Source of the DNA: Styela clava
Lineage: Eukaryota > Chordata > Ascidiacea > Stolidobranchia > Styelidae
Assembly (NCBI RefSeq): GCF_964204865.1
Contig: NC_135259.1
Span: forward strand, 12,720,974 to 12,784,973
DNA length: 64,000 nt
Reading direction: 5' to 3'
Shown: positions 12,801 through 23,943 of the stretch, in pieces
How the letters are laid out: each line of letters starts with the position of its first letter
How positions within the stretch are numbered: the stretch's first letter is position 1
Program-made: the position numbers and the translations under genes
Notes under the pieces: model-generated
Seen by the model: only the letters and a program-made list of their open reading frames with translations
What the model was told of the DNA's origin: nothing
Databases searched by the model: none

Positions 12801-15800
12801 GAATTCCCTTTGCAATTTTAAGACTTTATTGACTCCTATATAATCAGTAAACATACCTCCGCTATTACCCAGTCCAATTTGTTTTGATTGACCAAATAAG
12901 TCTTGTACTTTCCTATTCAACATATCCAGTTTTTGACCACCGAATGAATCAAATTTTGAAGATGAAAATGAATCCGTGGCAGAACCACTGATACTGAGAC
13001 CTCCAAGTCCAGCCAAAAGTTGATTAGAAGCACCAAAACCTATAAAAAAAATGATAAATTATATTGAAAAGGAAGGTATATCTAGTTTATTATTAGGAGA
13101 TTTTCAAAATTACTTACAGCATTTTACGCTTCATCAAAATTCGGAAATTGAAATGAATAAAACTTGAGAGAATATGAATAATAAAAGAATGCTTTTATTC
13201 ATTTTCTGAAGTAAAAGCAAAGAATCTTTAATTAGTATCGTAATCAGATTTATATCGAGTTGAATGGAACTAAAAAAATACCTTGTGACATCTGGCTATC
13301 AAATCCAAGTTGAGAAGAAAACGGTCCACCACCAATTCCTTGATTTGCACTTGAATTATTTCCTGTTAACCCGAAACTATTACTTGCGAGATTTTGTCCG
13401 ACAGAAGATGAAAACGCACTGTTATTTAGTTGACCAATTGTACCACTTGCACCCCCTCCTATGGGACCAATAGCTGTGCTGCGGCTTTTATCTAAAAGTG
13501 GGTTGGACGACGCTGGTAATCCTGGGGCGTTTCCTGCTGCCGATGTGCTCAACATGTTTGAAGGGGTCAAATTGGTCGCCGATAACATACTCTGATCATT
13601 AGCGGACATTCCAAACGCAGAAGATCCTGGTGGCTGTACATGTAAACTTCCTCCAAACCCAGGTAACTGAGTAGGTTCTTGTTGAGTAGATTGTTGAGTT
13701 GATGCTTGTTGTTGAGTTGGGTTTCCAGAAAATGCACCCATACCAGGTAAATCCAACTGAAAAAGTTGAATTGGGATAAAAAACAGGAACTTGGCTTAGA
13801 ATGTGGAGTTTGAACATGATTTTAAATTTGGGATTATTAAAACATTTTTATAGTTAAATCTGGCAATTGAATAATTGAATAAAATAAATACTTGTGAAAT
13901 TGTAATTACTCATTATATTTATAAACTTCAATGAAATTCAAGTGAAACAATGTCAAAAAAAGACCAATTCGAAAAGAAATGTCACAGCCTATGCTATATA
14001 TGACTGGACAAATATTGATGGCAAGGTATTTCAACTTATTACAGTAAATAATAGTTTGTTGCATCAAATCAGAAGAACAATGTGTACTGATATAACAGAA
14101 GAAACTTGAAAGATCAATAATTTCTGAAGATCGTGAACAATATTCTAGCTATATAAATTTAGAAAAGAAAAATGCCCAGATCAGAAAAGTACACTACTAT
14201 AGAATCATCCATTGTCATTATTTTCTACTTTGAGGAAACTAAAACGAATATAATTTGCAGAAAATCATGCAGTAAACATAATTAAAATTTTGTCAATTTA
14301 GCAATTTTCACACAGTACTAAATCACTTTTTGAAAGTAAAACTTCACAGAATAAGTTAAAATAAAAGTGAAAAGCTACTTCGAGGAAACTATAACAGATA
14401 TAATTTGCAAAAAATCATGCAATATGCAAAATTAAAATTTTGTCAATTTCGCAGTTTCACACATTACATTTTTTGCAACTAAAAATTCAAAGAATAAGTT
14501 AATCTCTCTCATGAAAAAATCGTGAACTTACCGTTTTTGAAAGTGAAGTTTCAGGCAGGACGTTAGAAGCAGGTGCGGCAATAACTGATGATCCAGGTGC
14601 ACCAGGTTGTCTATTGTTTCCCATAACACCAGGAGGTGCTTGTCTTGTTTTACTTATTAAACTACTGCAGTTTGCAACCATGGTGAGAATATTTTCAGAA
14701 AGAGTCTGAGACACATTCCTGGGAAAGAAAATATGATAAAAATTGAGGATTTAGCACTGACATGGGCAGACTACGACCTGTGGGCCAAATCCGGCCCGCC
14801 TTATGCTGCCACAACCAAACTAAAACCTTAAAAAAAATATCTAACAGAATTTATTGATATTGCGGTTAAATTTAGCTTTGGCACAAGGCTTATTGTTTTT
14901 CACTTTTGCTTTTGTAAGACTGTAAATATTGTTCATAAATTTAACTTTTTATCCCATGGTCCAAAAACTTTGCCGATCCCCTGATCTAGAGAATTAAGTC
15001 GTTAAAATTTGTAATTCTGATAGCTTGCCTTGGATCTAGAAAGGTAACTTTCCTAGTATTGTACACACAAAAGAAAAAAGGTTGAAAACCACTGCACTAG
15101 GATACAGTAGAAACCACTATTACAACAATTAGACCACACCCACCCAACACAAGCTTGCAGACAAACTAACACAGTAGCTAATGTCTCAGGTGGAAGTTGC
15201 AAGTTCTTTGGTTGACCGTCATCTTTTACACCTGGCAATGTAAGAATACAGCAGTTACATTTTTTATAATTAAAAACAAAGTTAGAATCTGGCATTTCAC
15301 TGAAGTCAGAGCCCTACTTTTAACATCCCTATATAAAACTTTAGAATTCAAAATTGTTTTTCTCCGCTAGAATTTGCCATTTTATAGCGAAATCATGAAT
15401 TATGTCTTTTTGAGACGTAAACGGCATATTTATAGCATGATTCCATATCCATGTAATAGCAACTAAAAATTCAAGACTGAGATTCAAACTATCTACATAA
15501 AGACACCTTTCATTCGAACGAAAATTAAAAAGAAAAATTCGGAATAATAAGAATCTTGAGATTTTTCCTGTCAGTTATAAAACAATGCTAGTGGCTAGAG
15601 CAGGGGATGGCAAAGTTTCTGGACCAAGAGCCAAAATTTTTGCAACCTAGACTGATGGGCCATGTAAGTTGTAAGCCTCGTGCTGAAACTAAATTTCCTC
15701 GCAATCTAAACAAATTTTTTGAGCTATTCTTCAGCTAAAACATCAAAATTTGGTTTTAGTTTGATTATAGCAGCATCAGGCAGGCCAGATTAAATTACCC

Positions 15801-18800
15801 AACAGGCCGGATTTGGCCAGCGTGCCATAGTTTGTCTGTGTCAGGGCTAGAGCATTAACCCAGCATCATTGAGTTAGAGATCTCAACGTCATACCCAAGC
15901 CCACCACCTTAATAAGTGTGTAACTTATGAAGTAAAATATGCAGAATTTAGAAGATTCCCAATACATTGAATTACGGTAGGAAAAACATCAAAATTAAAA
16001 CTCAATAGCAAAGTAGAAATATTAAAGAAAAACTAAGTAGGTCTGTACATTCCTATTTTGAACCAAAAAATATTCATTTTTCTTACCTAAAATGGAAGGA
16101 CATCTCCTTTTTAGGAAAGCAACACAGGCCTGGATAAAATGTTCACCATGTTCTCGGATTTTGTCCGTCAACCATTTATCCAATTTTAAATATTCCCTTC
16201 GAGATGCAAGAACGGCTAAATCGATCACAAATGCAAATGGACTTGCATTTAGCAAATGAGAAAGTGCCTGAGAAAATATATATTGGAAGTTCTCATTGAT
16301 AAGTCTTTATGCAGTCTGAATTTGTATATATATCTTCATATATAAATGTGAGGGAGAATAAAATACTCATATTAACATGCTTAGATCATAAAAAACTAAA
16401 TTTATGAAATTTTAACCAGAATAGTTCTCTTAATTTCATATTAAATATATTTTCGGCGGTCCAGAAGTGTGTGTACCAATATGGAGGTAACTAATATGGG
16501 ATATGGAGGTAACTAATTTTGTTCGCCTACTTTACATCAAGTTGTGTAAAAGGACGGAAGCCTACGGGCAGGAGGTATATTCACTTGACTAACACAGACG
16601 GTCACCGAACTCGTAGTAGAACTAATATCAGAAAATTGGAATAAAATTATGGTCTAACCCTAACCTGGTACACACACTACGGGAGTACCATGTTCAAAAC
16701 CTACTGAGTACAACTGATAGCTACGCTCCCTCCCTAGTTACCTATCCATGAATGAATACATTTAACATTACCTTAAGGTCCTGTGCTACATCCAAGATTC
16801 TTGACAGTCTCTGTTGATCGTGCTGATCTCTCATATACCATTCAGCCATACTCAACATCACCAATTGTTTAATGGCGGGAGACTGACCCTAAATATTAGA
16901 AAAATAAATTTCTGCAACTAGATGCATAAATGCAGATTTCCAGCAATGATAGCAATTTGTCAACCTATTATTATATTTTCGTTAAAAATTTTAAAAAAAT
17001 TTGTGCAAATTACATAAAATTGAAGACAAAAAATGGATCTCATCTGTACATGGTTGTAAAAATTACTTTGCAAACAGTTTTTCTTACAAAATTTTCCTTG
17101 CAAAATTGACTGTACAAATTTCAATTGTTACGTCAACATTACCTTTGCTGATTGGTCATTGGTGATGAAATAAACTAGTCTATGATAATCTGAGAAACAT
17201 CCACATATATAAGGATAACAAAAATGTACATACCTGTCCATGCCAAGCATAATGTAATATGATTCCTGAATTTGGATGAAGATTGAGAAAAGTTGGAAGC
17301 ATATTTGAAATTAATTCTTGTCGTAATTTGTGAAACGGAGAACTGAGCTGTAATGGATTAAGCATACAATTGTAAAAGATGCAGATATCAGGGATGTCTA
17401 ATGTAAATTTGATATTTTCGAATTAGGATGTAATAATGCTTGATGGGGAAAATGTAAGTGTTGACAAAGGCTAACTAAATGGTTCGGCGGGACGGGTTGT
17501 GACCAGCAGGATGACTGTTGCACACCAGTTTTAAAACATTTCACTGGGCGTCTAGTTGCTCTTTTTTCTGTGATTCGAAATCATTTATTCAATAGTCAAC
17601 TATTCGATTATAGCCATTCCTGGCAGATATCACTTTAAGTCTAGAAAAATGGCATATTATTGTGTTAAGCTCCCATATGTGCATGTTGTCGCCACTGTCG
17701 AGGGATTTGTCATAACCTTCTCACGTTTGTCGAAATATTAAGATATAGGGTTGGCTATATTTGTGTCTCAGATCGAGCACAATATACACCTTTTCTACCT
17801 AAGCATAATAGTATTGGCATGCTAGGAAAGGCTCCAAATATTGCACACCTTTTAAAAACTCGTTCAGTGCCTTGTTTGTAGAGGAGATATAAAACACCAA
17901 TTTCTAATCAAAGCAGCAACTTTCATTTTTATATTTATTGACTATGCCTGAATAGTAGTAGTAATAATATTCCTAGCTTAATTTAAATGTGGATTGGCCG
18001 TATTTCTAAAATTCTAGTGGAATATAGATACAATTATTGGCACTCCTATTAGCAGATTTATAAACCATTAAAATTTACCTGTAGCAGAGACAACATCAGT
18101 AAATCTGGGCAATGTTTCATCGGCCACATGAAAAGTGTTTTTACAGGTTCATAATGTCCATTTTGTGAAAGCTGTAGAAGACATTCAACCAAATCCAAAG
18201 ATTTCCTGAAATTCAAAAAAAATATCTAATAATCAATAAACCTGATACAACATTGCTTGAATGAGATTAGATTGCTAGGTAATAAAACAAGTATTTCACA
18301 AAAATGAAAATACTTTTAATATATCAATTATCAATGGCAATCTGTAAGGAGGTAATTGTTGAATTCACTAACTCAATTCAACTAACAGTCCAAACAGACC
18401 AAATTTATCAGATAATAGAAATCTGAAGACGGCGTTAGAAGAGCATATTTGCATTTTCCAAGAGTCCAACAGAACTCCCAGAATGTATTACCCAGAAAGA
18501 TCATTAAATTCCTATCTAAGGAAGACAATGTTAACGACCTTACTAATCCTTTCATTACTCTAAATTTAATTGGTTGCAATAATATCTCATAGGATTCTAA
18601 TTAGTGCAAGATCATATGCTTCCAAATTTATATTGATAAAAATATTGTACTGTCGATAGAATTGTAAAGTTGTACAAATTTCAACAGTAATACAATGCAT
18701 CAATATAATTCATTATTCAAAACTAACCAGTTTAAAATTTCCTTATTTTCCTCATCCAGTGGTTGTTTCAATATGTCGACAGCACACAAGTGACAAGGAT

Positions 18801-21800
18801 GATCAGCAAAACAGAATATACCAGGATTAAGCAATGATTGTTGTATCCATGACAACTATAAACAAAATGAATAACAATATACAATATTATCATGTTTTAT
18901 AATGTGATATTTTAACAAATAACAGAAATTGAAGTTTTTTGTAAACAATTTCAACATACTATTGCCACTTTTGCCAGCATGAATGTAATATATAGAAAAA
19001 ACTGAAATGAATTTTTCATATGTCAGAGCGAGTAGTACTGGTATATATTTGAGTGAGAAATCTGCAAATATGAAGATATGATTATCATTATGTCCATAAC
19101 TTAATAAATTTGGTTTACAGAATTAGGAATTAGGCTTCCGTCCCTTCACACAACTTGATGTAAAGTAGGCGAACAAATAGAACAAATACTGGATTTTTAT
19201 ATAAAATTCTTAAACAAAACATTTTTTTCAAAGAAATCTCATAATCGACCAAATCTCGTAAATTCTCAGATTCTAAATAATGAAACTCCCTCACAATGCA
19301 AACCAATTCACCAAAATTTAGTTAAGTAAATGAATAAAAGTATATAAAAACTATCTCGGACTAACCTGACCATTCGAATTCTTCCACGGTTGGTATAAAG
19401 TAGCCGTAGGAAATAGATCTTTGGGTGGAATTCCAAAAGTTATTGCTTTGACAACCAGTAGAAGTGCTTGTGCATTGTTGATGATAAAACTAGGATAATC
19501 CAACTCTTTCATAACATTTTGAAAACTCAAATTTGGGTTCTGATAATGAAAAGAATTCATAAATATAAATCATTTCATCACATAGATAGCAATTAAAACC
19601 CATAATTAGGAAAAGTGTTTCAACGTCTGAACTCCGAACGACAAAACAACAAAACCCAACAAGGAGTAAATATATAATAGTTGCAAGATCTGAATATAAT
19701 ATTCCTCAAATAACATGCTTACCAAATCTTTCACAGCTTGTACAAAAGCCTCAACATTCCATGAATTAGATGACTCGTTTTTATCCTTCGAGTCGGACCA
19801 AGTTCCACCTCCTGACAGGGACTGGAATTATTCAAAAAAATACTTTAGTTTTTGAAAAAATTACACGGAATTTAACTGAATTCAGTAAATCATTATATTT
19901 CATTTTGGAATTCATTGTATTGGGATTAACTGCCTCCAAATATAGTAAATCCACAAACCTGCAAAGGAGGAATATTGTCTAATGGTTCTGATATAGTACT
20001 GGCCATCATCCCAAGCACCCGAGCAACCTGACTTGCATTGACAGTGACGCCATATTGAACCAGAATTTTGCGACATTCCTCGACACTATCACAAAAATAT
20101 TTTTCTTTCAGTCAACAAATTACATAGTATGATCAAATAAAGAAATTAGTAACCCAATAACTATAATCTGAAAACAGATAATTTAATTTCTAGATAAAAT
20201 ACCAGACATAAATGTGGGAATTCTGTTATTAGACAGCAATGGAAGATGAACTCCGTTTTGACTAAAAAATACAACTTTCCAAAGATGGACCATGGTACAT
20301 TTCAGCGCATCCGATCAGTTTATAAAGCAAGTTCATGCAAACAGTGGAGACATACTTAGAACTGAGGAAAATTACCCTCGCAAACTCACTCAAAAATGAA
20401 GGAGATACATGTCTGAGTAAGTTACCTTGAACATGATGAATATCCTATTTCTCTAATGACATCTGCCATAAATGCTCTTGCTTTATGAATACTTCCAGTA
20501 GATTCAGTCAACAATCGATCCATATGTAAATCTTCTTTCTCCCGATAAAGCAATGGTAATAGTACGATTGGACAACGATCAATGGGGAAATCTGAAAATA
20601 AAATGAATAGAGCTTAAATTTTAGTAAGATACTTAATTTTTAAATCATAGCAATAATGAAATAAGGAATTACGGTATCAAAAAAAAAAAACTTCTAATAA
20701 TAAAACTAATTCTGAAAGGAAATTTATAGCTAAAAGGAATGATTTTTAACCACAAGGGGGTCTTAGACAATTTTTGAGGGGTTGGGAAGTCAATTAAAAA
20801 TAAAATATTTGTTAGATTTAATCTTGCCCCCCTTATTTTGCATATTTTCCAAGTATTTTCAACTTTTAAATGAAACATCCTTTCGCCTTACTGTCTGTTA
20901 TTTGTAGCTTATTGTTAGCTAGCTATTTTTGAGGTGGGGCGTGAGAATTGACAACTTTTAAAAAGGGGGCGTGGCTTAAAAAGTTTCAAAACCACTGTTC
21001 TGGTTAGTCTCGATATCAAATGGCAGCGGTAACTAGAAAAGAACCGCAGAAATTTCCCAACACATTGGAGAAATACAACAACTCATTCATATCTTGGATG
21101 GCCATATGTATCAAAAAATTCACAAACCATAATTCTGATCTAGATTCTGGTTATCACTTTTAAGTCAGCATGTTTGATAAACTTGCTTTTCATAAATCTT
21201 TTATTACATTTGTCGAACAGCAAAAATATTAGTATTCATATCGGCAATTTGTGATTCAGAAGGACCTTGTCATCTCCTAATGGTTAATTCTTATTAAATA
21301 TATGAATTTACTTACTAGATCTGAGAGTGGCAAGAAAAGCTTGCTTTTTATCAGGTGAAACAATTCCAGAGCTATCTTTGGCAAGATAACTAAGAAGTAA
21401 GTGCAGTACTTCGATGGCAGTGTCTTGCAGGCCAATGTCCTGGAGATAAAAAGTTATACAGAATAACAAGAGTTTTATAAGTACAAAGGTGTAATTTGGC
21501 CACTATAATGTCAGAAATATTACACCCAAATTTTAATCAAATAACTGTACCAATGTCATATGAAATGTTAAAAGGATTGTAATAAATCATATAAAAAATA
21601 AAAACAATAATCTTCTTCAGGTACAGAAACTTTGAAATTGATTCGTTATTTATTTGCTAAGAAAACGATATCTTTACAGCAGAAGAAACAACAATTTAGC
21701 ATAATAATTCATAGTTATACTTCTTGTCCTATGATAACCTACTTGAAGTGACAAAAAATTCTAGACAGGGATCATACTTCAATTATCAAACTGGAATTCA

Positions 21801-23943
21801 AAATTTGACAAAGAAAATTATAAAAAAAAAAATCATACAAACCTGTGAATTGCTCCCTCTTCCACTAACTTTAACGCTTTCCAAATGTAATCGGATTAAT
21901 TCAGGTAACTGAGTTTTAATTGCTTCAGTAGCTGAAAAATAACAAGCGAAAATGTCATTTATCCTGAAGAAAACTAACAAGATGACTTGTACATATGGCA
22001 CGGACTCTTGCCTGGCATGAGTGTTCATGTCAGATAAGAAAATAGTTAGTCAGTTATTTGAATAAACTTGATGGTGGAGGAAGCCGTAACCGACTAGTGG
22101 TTAGGTGAACCACTCTACGAGTCCAGTAATCCTCCCACATGTAATTATCCCCACAAGATTTTACCCAGTGACACCGCGTAAGGTAATCAGTGTGTGTTCC
22201 TCGCACTTATACTTAACACAATGCACCAACATGTTTGATGAGACACAAAAATGGCCTAAATTCAATTAACTTACCCGAATAGTAAACTTGTTTGCCAGGT
22301 ATTTCTGCCTAACTAATGTAGAAGTTTTTATTTAACATTTAGAACTCATACCTTGTTTTCGAACTTCCTGAATGCTCGAATGTTGCAGAGCGATTGCAAA
22401 AGTCACTTCTTGTACTTTTGTGAACTTTAAAACACGGCTGATATTGGTAAGTAGAGAGTCAGAAGGTACCAATGATTTTTGATGAGAGAAGGGACTGTCA
22501 ACTGAGTGACAGAGAATTGAAATGAAACCCGGTTTTGTAGCTAAAGTGCTGCACTGCAATATTAATAGTTGAGTCTGAAAGTAAACAAAATTATAAATGT
22601 ATGTAGGATTATAAATGTATGTGAAGAGTTGGGGTCTCGTGTAGTTTTCACCTCAGATACTAGTGGGTGTAGCATAACGATTTTTTGCACATGTCAATCT
22701 CAACCCCTACGTGACTACGCCATCCAAAAATTACATCACGACGATGTCACAATCACTCCATAGAGCTTGCCGAAGTATACTTACGATCGAGCGAAATGGC
22801 ACCTGTACTGACAATGCAAAACTCACTAACGGCAGCGATCTCTCTCATATTGGGATCGTAGTAATAAAAAAACCAAGAAATAGCTTGCTCGATTTCAGGT
22901 GACCGTCTGCTCGTCTTGGATGACAGTTTGTATCGTTTGCAGGGTCTTATTACGTCACTGTGATGTTGTCGTGACGTTATTTTTGGATGACTCAGTCAGG
23001 TTGGGATTGGCATTGACATATGCAAAAATTGCTATGCTACGCCAACTAGAAGTACTTGAGGTACGTAACTACACTAGACCCAAGAGTTGTTGGCTCCTGT
23101 TTGAAAAAATTGAGAGTATACAAAACAAAAAAATACTACATATTATACAGCCCATCAAATTAAAACTGTTAGCAAATATTAAAATAGCAAGCAGCAATTA
23201 CCATGAGTAGAGATATTGGTCTGTATGTCTTAAAATTAAATATTATTAAAGCATGTTAGGAGTCAAATTGATTGATCCAAATGAAATCTGCTTTCATGAA
23301 AGAATTCCAAGCGTTATTCCTCATGTTTTTGTCACATTAGCTTCATAATATTGTGAACCACATATCCTTAGTCTATTTCTAAATGTTGCCCATTTCATGG
23401 GTGTGGTACCCTGCACATCAAATTTAATGAGGCCAGCAATGCTGAGAATTTAAACGAGTCCAAATTTAGCAAGTACTGGTGTTCAGTCCAACCGATTGAA
23501 TATTAAAACAGTCTGAACACATTACTGTTATATATAAGTACAAATTGACCATAAAGACTACATGAGTCTGTGATGATAAAAAATCACACCGACTAAATTA
23601 CTGGTAGTCGGGATTACCATTCAACTGTTACTAAATTACCTGATGATAATCTTTTCCGTTACTTTTACCATCCCCACCAAAATCAATGGATGAAAAAAGA
23701 CAGCGGAATAAATGACGATCTGCTTCTGGGCCGTGTCTTTCAGTAAGCTACAAAAAGATTGATCAGAAAATGCATGAATCAAAATTAAACAAAAACGATC
23801 ATTATATCGGTAAATCGATGATCAGATTGAACAAATCTTACTTGTAGTATTTCTTGCACACCAGACTTATAATTTTTCTTGCTCAAATTCGCCACAAGGT
23901 AGCTGATATGCGATAATGCTAAAGACAAGGAATCAAGATTCAT
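500..23943 (-). CDS. CNOT1: CCR4-NOT transcription complex subunit 1 (partial; C-terminus off the left edge)
   Basis: CNOT1 is the large scaffold of the cytoplasmic CCR4-NOT deadenylase. It holds the CAF1/CCR4 nucleases, CNOT9, CNOT10/11 and mRNA-specific recruiters. Thirty-five exons with GT-AG borders were placed on the minus strand. Their lengths sum to 5478 nt, exactly 1826 codons with no stop, and the order follows animal CNOT1 throughout. The start is the ATG at 23943-23941, opening [17 protein letters not shown], which matches the animal N-terminus almost residue for residue. The last exon here ends with LEQHIQ followed by a GT donor at 499-498, so roughly the final quarter (including the Not1 C-terminal domain that binds CNOT2/3) lies outside the window. 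The animal protein is about 2,370 residues. Introns are 0.1-1.4 kb and carry many MITEs. The five block entries below give exon coordinates and domains. Confidence 0.97.
3935..4255 (-). repeat. Degenerate hAT-like MITE (GCGGGCC termini)
   Basis: In CNOT1 intron 28. The right end reads GGCCAGCGGGCTGCAGGTTG then CACACCCCC, the typical GC-rich terminus of hAT-derived MITEs. A matching internal piece (ATTACTCGC...AGATTAAAC) recurs at about 6990-7120 in intron 25. The left end is poorly defined, so the boundary is approximate. Confidence 0.4.
4258..4400 (+). repeat. Probable tRNA-derived SINE fragment
   Basis: Contains a tRNA-like head: GGTTAGAGCGTTAGAC resembles an RNA polymerase III A box region, and GAGTTCGAATCC is a near-perfect B box. 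ATTGCCCATCACC and a non-tRNA tail with GATGCAGAACC follow. No cloverleaf can close over this spacing, so it is not a functional tRNA. Related heads or tails occur near 15843, 44800 and 55400. Confidence 0.45.
4520..4852. mobile_element. Non-autonomous hAT-like element, 333 bp
   Basis: In CNOT1 intron 28. It is flanked by an 8-bp near-perfect target duplication, ATCTAGAT (4512-4519) and ATCTAGAC (4853-4860). The right end GGCGAACCACTG is a typical hAT terminus. Internal GGTGGGGCGCG and AAAAAGGGGGCG motifs recur in a relative at about 20740-20998 in intron 5. No coding sequence seen. Confidence 0.6.
4887..7984 (-). CDS. CNOT1: CNOT1 exons 24-28: MIF4G-like CAF1/CCR4-binding domain
   Basis: Exons 7984-7838, 7406-7227, 6682-6566, 5928-5740 and 5168-4887 encode residues 1237-1541. 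Conserved runs include [70 protein letters not shown] and [20 protein letters not shown]. This is the MIF4G-fold segment that holds CAF1 (CNOT7/8) and through it CCR4 (CNOT6/6L), known from human structures. The later half of exon 28 is a lineage-specific Ser/Pro/Gly linker. Confidence 0.96.
5262..5475. repeat. Degenerate 'GATACCGATACC' repeat
   Basis: CNOT1 intron 27 holds repeated GATACC/GATACG units (5272-5320 and again near 5443). They resemble the GATACC-rich ends of widespread hAT MITEs. Boundaries and target duplication are not clear. Confidence 0.35.
6040..6215 (+). repeat. Unclassified interspersed repeat family C, copy 1
   Basis: In CNOT1 intron 26. The core reads GAGAGGAAAGCCGATAAGAC, then ATGGCGAACCACGGCCTCTC, CAGTCCATGTCGGGAATGGG and GGTGGAGGAAGCC-like sequence. 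At least four other long copies (22030, 50835, 52445 minus, 54030) and two fragments (10015-10075, 53085-53200) occur here. No terminal repeats or coding frame are evident. Confidence 0.6.
8105..11887 (-). CDS. CNOT1: CNOT1 exons 20-23: tristetraprolin-binding domain and following linker
   Basis: Exons 11887-11760, 10373-10190, 9194-9013 and 8332-8105 encode residues 996-1236. They contain the highly conserved block that in human CNOT1 binds tristetraprolin and other recruiters: [60 protein letters not shown], then [11 protein letters not shown] and [15 protein letters not shown]. Exon 23 continues with a Ser/Pro/Gln-rich linker ([14 protein letters not shown] and so on) like the non-conserved linker in vertebrates. 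The first three exons are among the strongest identity evidence for the gene. Confidence 0.96.
9441..9728 (+). mobile_element. Helentron-associated (HINE-like) non-autonomous element, short copy
   Basis: In CNOT1 intron 21. Starts ACTCATCGAT, then GGTAAGTATGTTGATAGG and a (GTCT)n tract, then the conserved core GCGATATCTCACGAAAGCGA, and ends CTCTGACCGATATTCTCG. It is flanked by T on both sides. The ends match the longer copy at 56645-57540. The order of subterminal repeat, GTCT microsatellite and 3' terminal hairpin is the known layout of HINE/DINE-1 type elements. Confidence 0.55.
10638..11328. mobile_element. MITE with CCATATTTCCC terminal inverted repeats, 691 bp
   Basis: In CNOT1 intron 20. 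The left end CCATATTTCCCAGCTAAT (10638-10655) is mirrored by ATTAGCCGGGAAATATGG (11311-11328), with one mismatch. Next to the left end is CTAATAAGTCGC, and near the right end a partner of GCGACTTATT type. No coding sequence or clear target duplication. Confidence 0.5.
12039..13756 (-). CDS. CNOT1: CNOT1 exons 17-19: low-complexity Gln/Gly/Ser linker
   Basis: Exons 13756-13282, 13039-12857 and 12212-12039 encode residues 719-995. Exon 17 (475 nt) is the longest in the window and is rich in Q, T, S, G and N, with a run [17 protein letters not shown]. Exon 19 is a glycine-rich string ([17 protein letters not shown]) followed by an alanine/glutamine-rich tail. This matches the position of the poorly conserved, probably disordered linker between the N-terminal HEAT region and the TTP-binding domain of animal CNOT1. 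Assignment rests on frame continuity with both flanks, because the sequence itself is not diagnostic. Splice sites are GT-AG at all borders. Confidence 0.88.
12405..12536 (+). repeat. Fragment of the GGCC hAT-like MITE family
   Basis: In CNOT1 intron 18. Left part CATGGGTGGGCAAGGGTTTT and right part TTTGCCCATGTTAG form an inverted pair. The middle has ATTACCCAACGGATCGAATT, as in the copies at 182, 15601 and 42882. Confidence 0.45.
12637..12838 (+). mobile_element. Mariner-like MITE, uninterrupted copy
   Basis: In CNOT1 intron 18. Preceded by TA, it begins CAGGGCGTCCATAA and shares a collinear body with 56564-57668: CCTTTACAATTTCAAT, GTTATGAAATCAGTT, TTTCAATCAGTAA, TACATCTGTGAG, TCCCTTTGCAATTTT. 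The CAGGGTGTCC terminus beside TA is typical of Tc1/mariner MITEs. This copy shows the empty site for the nested insertion in the other copy. Confidence 0.55.
14532..23943 (-). CDS. CNOT1: CNOT1 exons 1-16: N-terminal HEAT-repeat region
   Basis: Exons in transcript order: 23943-23842, 23747-23640, 22574-22352, 21931-21843, 21439-21316, 20591-20426, 20085-19959, 19821-19723, 19539-19366, 18855-18728, 18205-18079, 17347-17234, 16888-16772, 16267-16087, 15231-15144, 14718-14532. They encode residues 1-718, the helical N-terminal region that in animals docks CNOT10/CNOT11. The most conserved stretches are in exons 12-16, for example [33 protein letters not shown] and [18 protein letters not shown]. 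Split codons at every junction restore the expected residue (for example AC-VG-NVSQ across exons 15/16). Upstream of the ATG about 100 bp of GC-richer sequence is probably 5' UTR. I did not identify the transcription start. Confidence 0.93.
14763..14984 (-). repeat. GGCC hAT-like MITE, inverted copy
   Basis: In CNOT1 intron 15. It starts GGGCAGACTACGACCTGTGG and GGCCAAATCCGGCCCGCC and ends GCCGATCCCCTG, the reverse of the family orientation at 15601. Target duplication not resolved. Confidence 0.45.
15601..15844 (+). mobile_element. Non-autonomous hAT-like element, 244 bp, 8-bp target duplication
   Basis: In CNOT1 intron 14. A perfect 8-bp duplication GGCTAGAG flanks it at 15593-15600 and 15845-15852. 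It starts CAGGGGATGGCAAAG and ends with GTGCCATAGTTTGTCTG-like sequence. The CAGGGG start with 8-bp duplication fits hAT. It is the best-bounded copy of a family seen also at 182, 12405, 14763 and 42882. Confidence 0.65.
16440..16745 (-). repeat. MITE family D (AGTGTGTGTACC ends), copy 1
   Basis: In CNOT1 intron 13. Contains AGTGTGTGTACCAATATGG, ACTTTACATCAAGTTGTG, GACGGTCACCGAACTCGTAG and CCTGGTACACACACTACGGG. It is the reverse complement of the units at 55494-55935. A fragment lies at about 19128-19178. The inverted motif GGTACACACACT at both sides suggests a terminal inverted repeat. Confidence 0.5.
20740..20998. repeat. hAT-like MITE related to 4520-4852
   Basis: In CNOT1 intron 5. It has ACCACAAGGGGGTCTTAGAC at one side and GGGGGCGTGGCTTAAAAAG then AAACCACTG at the other, and shares TGAGGTGGGGCG with the copy at 4520. 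No target duplication could be matched. Confidence 0.45.
22030..22215 (+). repeat. Unclassified interspersed repeat family C, copy 2
   Basis: In CNOT1 intron 3. Shares AGTTAGTCAGTTATT, CTTGATGGTGGAGGAAGCCG and ACCGACTAGTGGTTAGGTGA with the copies at 6040 and 54030. The 5' part is diverged. Confidence 0.5.
22632..23081. mobile_element. MITE with long terminal inverted repeats and 8-bp target duplication, copy 1 (450 bp)
   Basis: In CNOT1 intron 2. A perfect 8-bp duplication AAGAGTTG flanks it (22624-22631 and 23082-23089). Ends are GGGTCTCGTGTAGTT and AACTACACTAGACCC. The inverted repeat extends imperfectly for about 125 bp per side, so more than half the element can fold back. A second copy with its own duplication is at 46642-47088. 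No transposase frame. A GG-initial terminus with 8-bp duplication would fit Merlin better than hAT, but this is only a suggestion. Confidence 0.8.
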
